From: Apostichopus parvimensis
Taxonomy: Eukaryota; Echinodermata; Holothuroidea; Aspidochirotida; Stichopodidae
DNA length: 34,301 nucleotides
Direction: 5' to 3'
NCBI GenBank assembly: GCA_000934455.1
Contig: KN885150.1
Span: 14,966 to 49,266, forward strand
Below the pieces are notes generated by a model. The model made no database searches. It saw nothing but the letters and a program-made list of their open reading frames with translations, and had not been told where the DNA came from. Below are positions 30,986 through 34,301 of this stretch, in pieces. The position numbers and the translations under genes were made by a program. Every line of letters starts with the position of its first letter. Position 1 is the stretch's first letter.

Positions 30986-33476
30986 TATCTCATCATTAAA
31001 GCCATATTTTATTTTCAATTCTAACTATACATTTACACGCACAATTATAAATTTCCTGTCTTAGACCTAACTTTGGTAACACCATTCTCTTCTCATTTAG
31101 CAACAAAGGGAAGTTGACATCATTAATACTTGTTGTGTCCAAAGATGTTTCGTAAAAGTTACCATTATTGGACTGCCACAGTCCATATTCTACCTTTCGA
31201 CAATAATAGTGAACTTCGTTAACTCAATGATTCACATATAGGTGTGTACACGATTGTATAACCGCGAAAGTCAGGCGGCTCTTTGATCCCTTACCATCAA
31301 GTTTTCACTCAGCTATACCTGATGTTGCAGAGCAAGTTGCGTTTCATTTGTTCAAGCAATTCAGTCAATAACGCAAAAAACAGCCAAACACTTGACTAAA
31401 GGAAACCTACACATATAAAGTTTGAAGCTGATGAAAACTGTGTGCTTGGTGAGTGATCATATTTAATAGACAGGGCGTCACATACGCACGACTTTTCTAT
31501 ATAACCGATGATATTGCAATTTATGCTAACTTGGTTGGTCTGGGCAACCGGCGAGTACTGTTCTCAACTGTTAAACAACTAGAGACAGGAATATTCTTGT
31601 CCCATGTCACCAGTGGAAAGGCTATACACATGGACATATATGCACACGCCGTCGGCGTGTAATCAGAAACAGAACTAAAACATGTATTGAACATTACAGT
31701 GTCGTACTATCCAACATTCCAAAACGTGTAACCATGTGTAGGAATAACGTCACGTACTTCGACAAAAACTCACCCTCCGTTGCGCAGATAAAGCGCATTA
31801 ACATTAACATTATCTTCTTTAACTAAAATAAAAGATCAATCTTTGGACATTTGAATTTGATTCCAGTGGAAAGAGCAAGACAATTTGCAAACTTTTATAT
31901 ATTATCGTCGTATCAAAAAGTTCCTTCCTTTATGTCAAAATGTTGAGGTGTAATCTCGAAACTTTTCCCTCACAATTTGGACCGAACATGGAAATGTCAA
32001 CAGTTCGAAACCGAAATGTCTACTCTTTACGAGATATCCGAACCTATAAAATTGATCATTTAATGGCCTACGACTCCCTTTGTTAATAAAAAGCCACAAT
32101 ATAGTTTTTGCCACATGCTCTATGAAGGATTTAAGGGCAGGTGGCAGTTTCACTCAGAATTAGCTATAAATAAACTGATAGTTTACTTTCTTTGGAACTA
32201 GACTTGTAAGATGTTACTCTCAGGAAGCAATTGGATTCACGTCTTTTCTTTAAAGAGTGAGCATGCTGGCAACTCTTAAAGAGTGATTGAAGAAAGAGAT
32301 ATGCCATCTTACAACATTGATGGACTTTCATTCTTTCCAAGTCGAACGCACTTATACAGTCCCGACCTCGAGTTCACAATAAATGTCCTCGGCGAGTCAG
32401 AACTCAAGTAAAAGTCTGGACTCGTATAGACTACAGTATAGATGATTGATGAATTAAATATGATACAGGTTGATAAATGAAGGATTCTTCTCTAATAATT
32501 AGGTCGCAATCTAAGGCAGAATAAAGGAAAGCACTTCGCAGATATACTTATATACACTCGCCAGGAACCAGAATTTCCAAAAACTGGATAATGATTAGAA
32601 TGCTATGAACTGTACATCATATCAAAAATGCATTAAAGTAAGAAACATATACAACTGCTGTAGGTGGCACAAATGTTGACTAATTTGTCATTTCTACAAC
32701 TACTTCAATAAACAAGCAATCTGCAATATATAGTTTGTCTTTGCTTTACCTTCACACACAGCACATTATGTTGTGTATGCGATAGGTATGTGCAACAAAA
32801 TCATCTGAATATCAGTTTTGTATAGCACAATACCAAATTATCAACTTGAAATGTAAACTTAAGAACATGTTTTAAATTCTAGCAGGATATCATCTGTAAT
32901 GAATTTAAATCAACTGTAAGTAATGAAATTTTATTGAAAGAAGTTTCATGTATATACTGTTTGATAATATCATAATGAAACAGAACGTTGACGTACAATA
33001 AAGAGTTTACGGAGGCGCTTCTAATTAAAATGTCTTTACTAGTGTAAAATTATGTCACACATATTATCTGAAATCGTTCCAATATAAAACGATGAAAAAA
33101 AGTAGAAAATAAGATCGCCGCTATCTTCAACCATGCCCTGGCATTATATGAATTTACATAATATATTTATATAATTGCCTTATGAAGCCAAGAAGAATGA
33201 TTGCTCAATACATAACTAAGCATTTTTTTCATGTAACGTGCAGTGCTATTTCTGTGATTGTATACCATGTTTTTGTTCCACCGCTCGATCAAATCTTTAA
33301 TATATGTGAGGTACAATTAATCTGCAAGTGACGCCACGAGCAGACCATCTAGATACCATATCTGACAACATAAAAAATCATTTCCCTGAAACACATGTAT
33401 CACACATTTCCATGGTCCACTGAGCGTAAGTAAGAAGAAAACGCCCAACACACATGCAGTAGCCCAAGAAAACCAT
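30986..33476. other. unassigned intergenic or intronic DNA
   Basis: AT-rich and mostly featureless. A GTAAGATG ... CATCTTAC inverted pair spans about 32206-32315 and includes AAAGAGTGA repeated twice. Some of the right part may be an intron or 3' region of the minus-strand B-box gene. Confidence 0.35.
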
Positions 33477-33534
33477 TTATAATCGGTACGAGGGGTGTAA
33501 AGCAACTGCACGAATGCTACTGTTTGAAACATAC

Positions 33535-34301
33535 ACATAAAAGCCTAATTTCTCATCTGTTTTCGTGGGGATGGTGTCCAATTCCCTCTGCAGTTTTTGA
33601 ACCATCTTCTCAACTTTTGGAATTCCCTGCATGGCACTTTTGTATAGCTCCTTTTCAATGTCCTCTCGTAGAGCAGAATTCTCTTTTCGTGTCTTCTCGA
33701 TAGATTCCGAGATTGGTGACAAAGAGTCTTGAGTGTACCTTTGTATTTTTTCCTTTAAGACTCTGTCAACCTGTTCGATCATATCCATTCTTTCACCTTC
33801 CAGTTTAGCTTTTTCCATTTCAATGGATTTGTTAACCTTACCCTTCAATGTCTCTGCTTCTTCAACTAATTTATTTACGTTCGTTTGTCTTTTACGAGCA
33901 ATTTGCTCCATGGATTCGTCAATGTCATTTAGCTTCAGTCCAACGCCATTGCTCTTGGGTAGAAAGTATTCATGTGCTGCTGTCTTAAAAGGGACGTGAC
34001 TATATTTGTTCCAGCAACGATGCTTGTGTAGACAGTCATGGCATAAAAGTGTTGAGTTTTTTACACAAATCAGGATGAAGGGTCTTCCATGTAGGGAACA
34101 TATGTGTGTCCATTCTGTAGGGGATACACTAGCATCCTGTTGAGCATTAGTTCCATGTTCCCATGTTCCAGGTTCATCGATACATGTCACACGGTGGTTC
34201 TTGTGGGAGCCATCTTTACATTCTGCACACAAAAGTGCATTACAAGTAGTACAAAAGAAATACACCGGTTTGCTATGTAAATTGCAAATTGTGCCCCTTT
34301 T
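33535..34301 (-). CDS. B-box / coiled-coil (TRIM-type) protein, partial
   Basis: The frame is open from the window edge, so the N-terminus (a RING finger is expected in TRIM proteins) lies outside. Zinc-binding residues C6, H9, C17, C20, C25, C28, H33 and H36 (partial numbering) form one B-box with the CNLHSKPVYFFC start. A second B-box starts CSLHGRPFILIC at about residue 68 and runs to about 102. A charged coiled coil follows (about 124-244, e.g. ARKRQTNVNKLVEEAETLKG). TRIM-type proteins usually act as E3 ubiquitin ligases or scaffolds, via oligomerisation through this coil. The exon may end at a GTGTATGT donor (33536 or 33534); without splicing the frame stops at 33477. C-terminal domains (for example NHL) would lie in later exons not seen here. 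Confidence 0.75.

Overview
This is a eukaryotic, AT-rich, intron-bearing stretch, most likely from a marine invertebrate deuterostome (echinoderm-like, possibly a sea cucumber). That guess is inference: it rests on lineage-expanded carbohydrate-sulfotransferase genes, a B-box/coiled-coil (TRIM-type) gene and very many non-autonomous mobile elements. No prokaryotic, phage or CRISPR feature is present. A 50-base run of N at 12035-12084 marks an assembly gap inside a poly-G tract.

Genes. Two paralogous Golgi-type (type II membrane) sulfotransferase genes lie head to head. Gene 1 is on the minus strand: exon 1 7412-7225, exon 2 4815-3399, about 534 aa. Gene 2 is on the plus strand: exon 1 17563-17702, exon 2 24414-25422, 382 aa. 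Both use a phase-2 intron just after the N-terminal membrane anchor, and the split codons join in frame. Between them is a weaker plus-strand gene of unknown family with several exon-like blocks (8346-11997); its last two blocks join in perfect phase. A B-box/coiled-coil protein runs off the right edge on the minus strand (34301 to about 33535). A possible coding remnant of unknown family lies at 30462-30985.

Repeats fill most of the rest. From left to right: a hAT-like end (about 220-264); a decayed LINE reverse-transcriptase piece (about 366-590) that grades into a 43-bp minisatellite apparently grown from it (536-1420); a tRNA-derived SINE (about 1678-1815); a diverged tandem repeat rich in TGGGCC (2620-3250); a hAT-type element with an 8-bp target duplication in intron 1 of gene 1 (5700-6618); a second LINE 3' fragment (about 13776-14870) interrupted by a small inverted-repeat element (13947-14240); a foldback element made almost wholly of CTTAAG palindromes (about 15324-16073); and a dispersed repeat seen twice (16604-17074 and 28464-28733).

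The 6.7-kb intron of gene 2 holds a 2.1-kb 14-bp minisatellite (18237-20321), a roughly 136-bp GTAC-rich array (20470-21041), a hAT relic (22083-22408) and a 961-bp foldback element (23072-24032). The core of that foldback carries a 48-codon exon-like reading frame ending in a consensus splice donor. Downstream of gene 2 is a roughly 205-bp tandem repeat carrying CRE-like TGACGTCA palindromes.

The most unusual items are the two foldback elements whose arms are arrays of 21-22-bp palindromic units, one of them apparently carrying a promoter plus first exon. No new defence or metabolic system is claimed.
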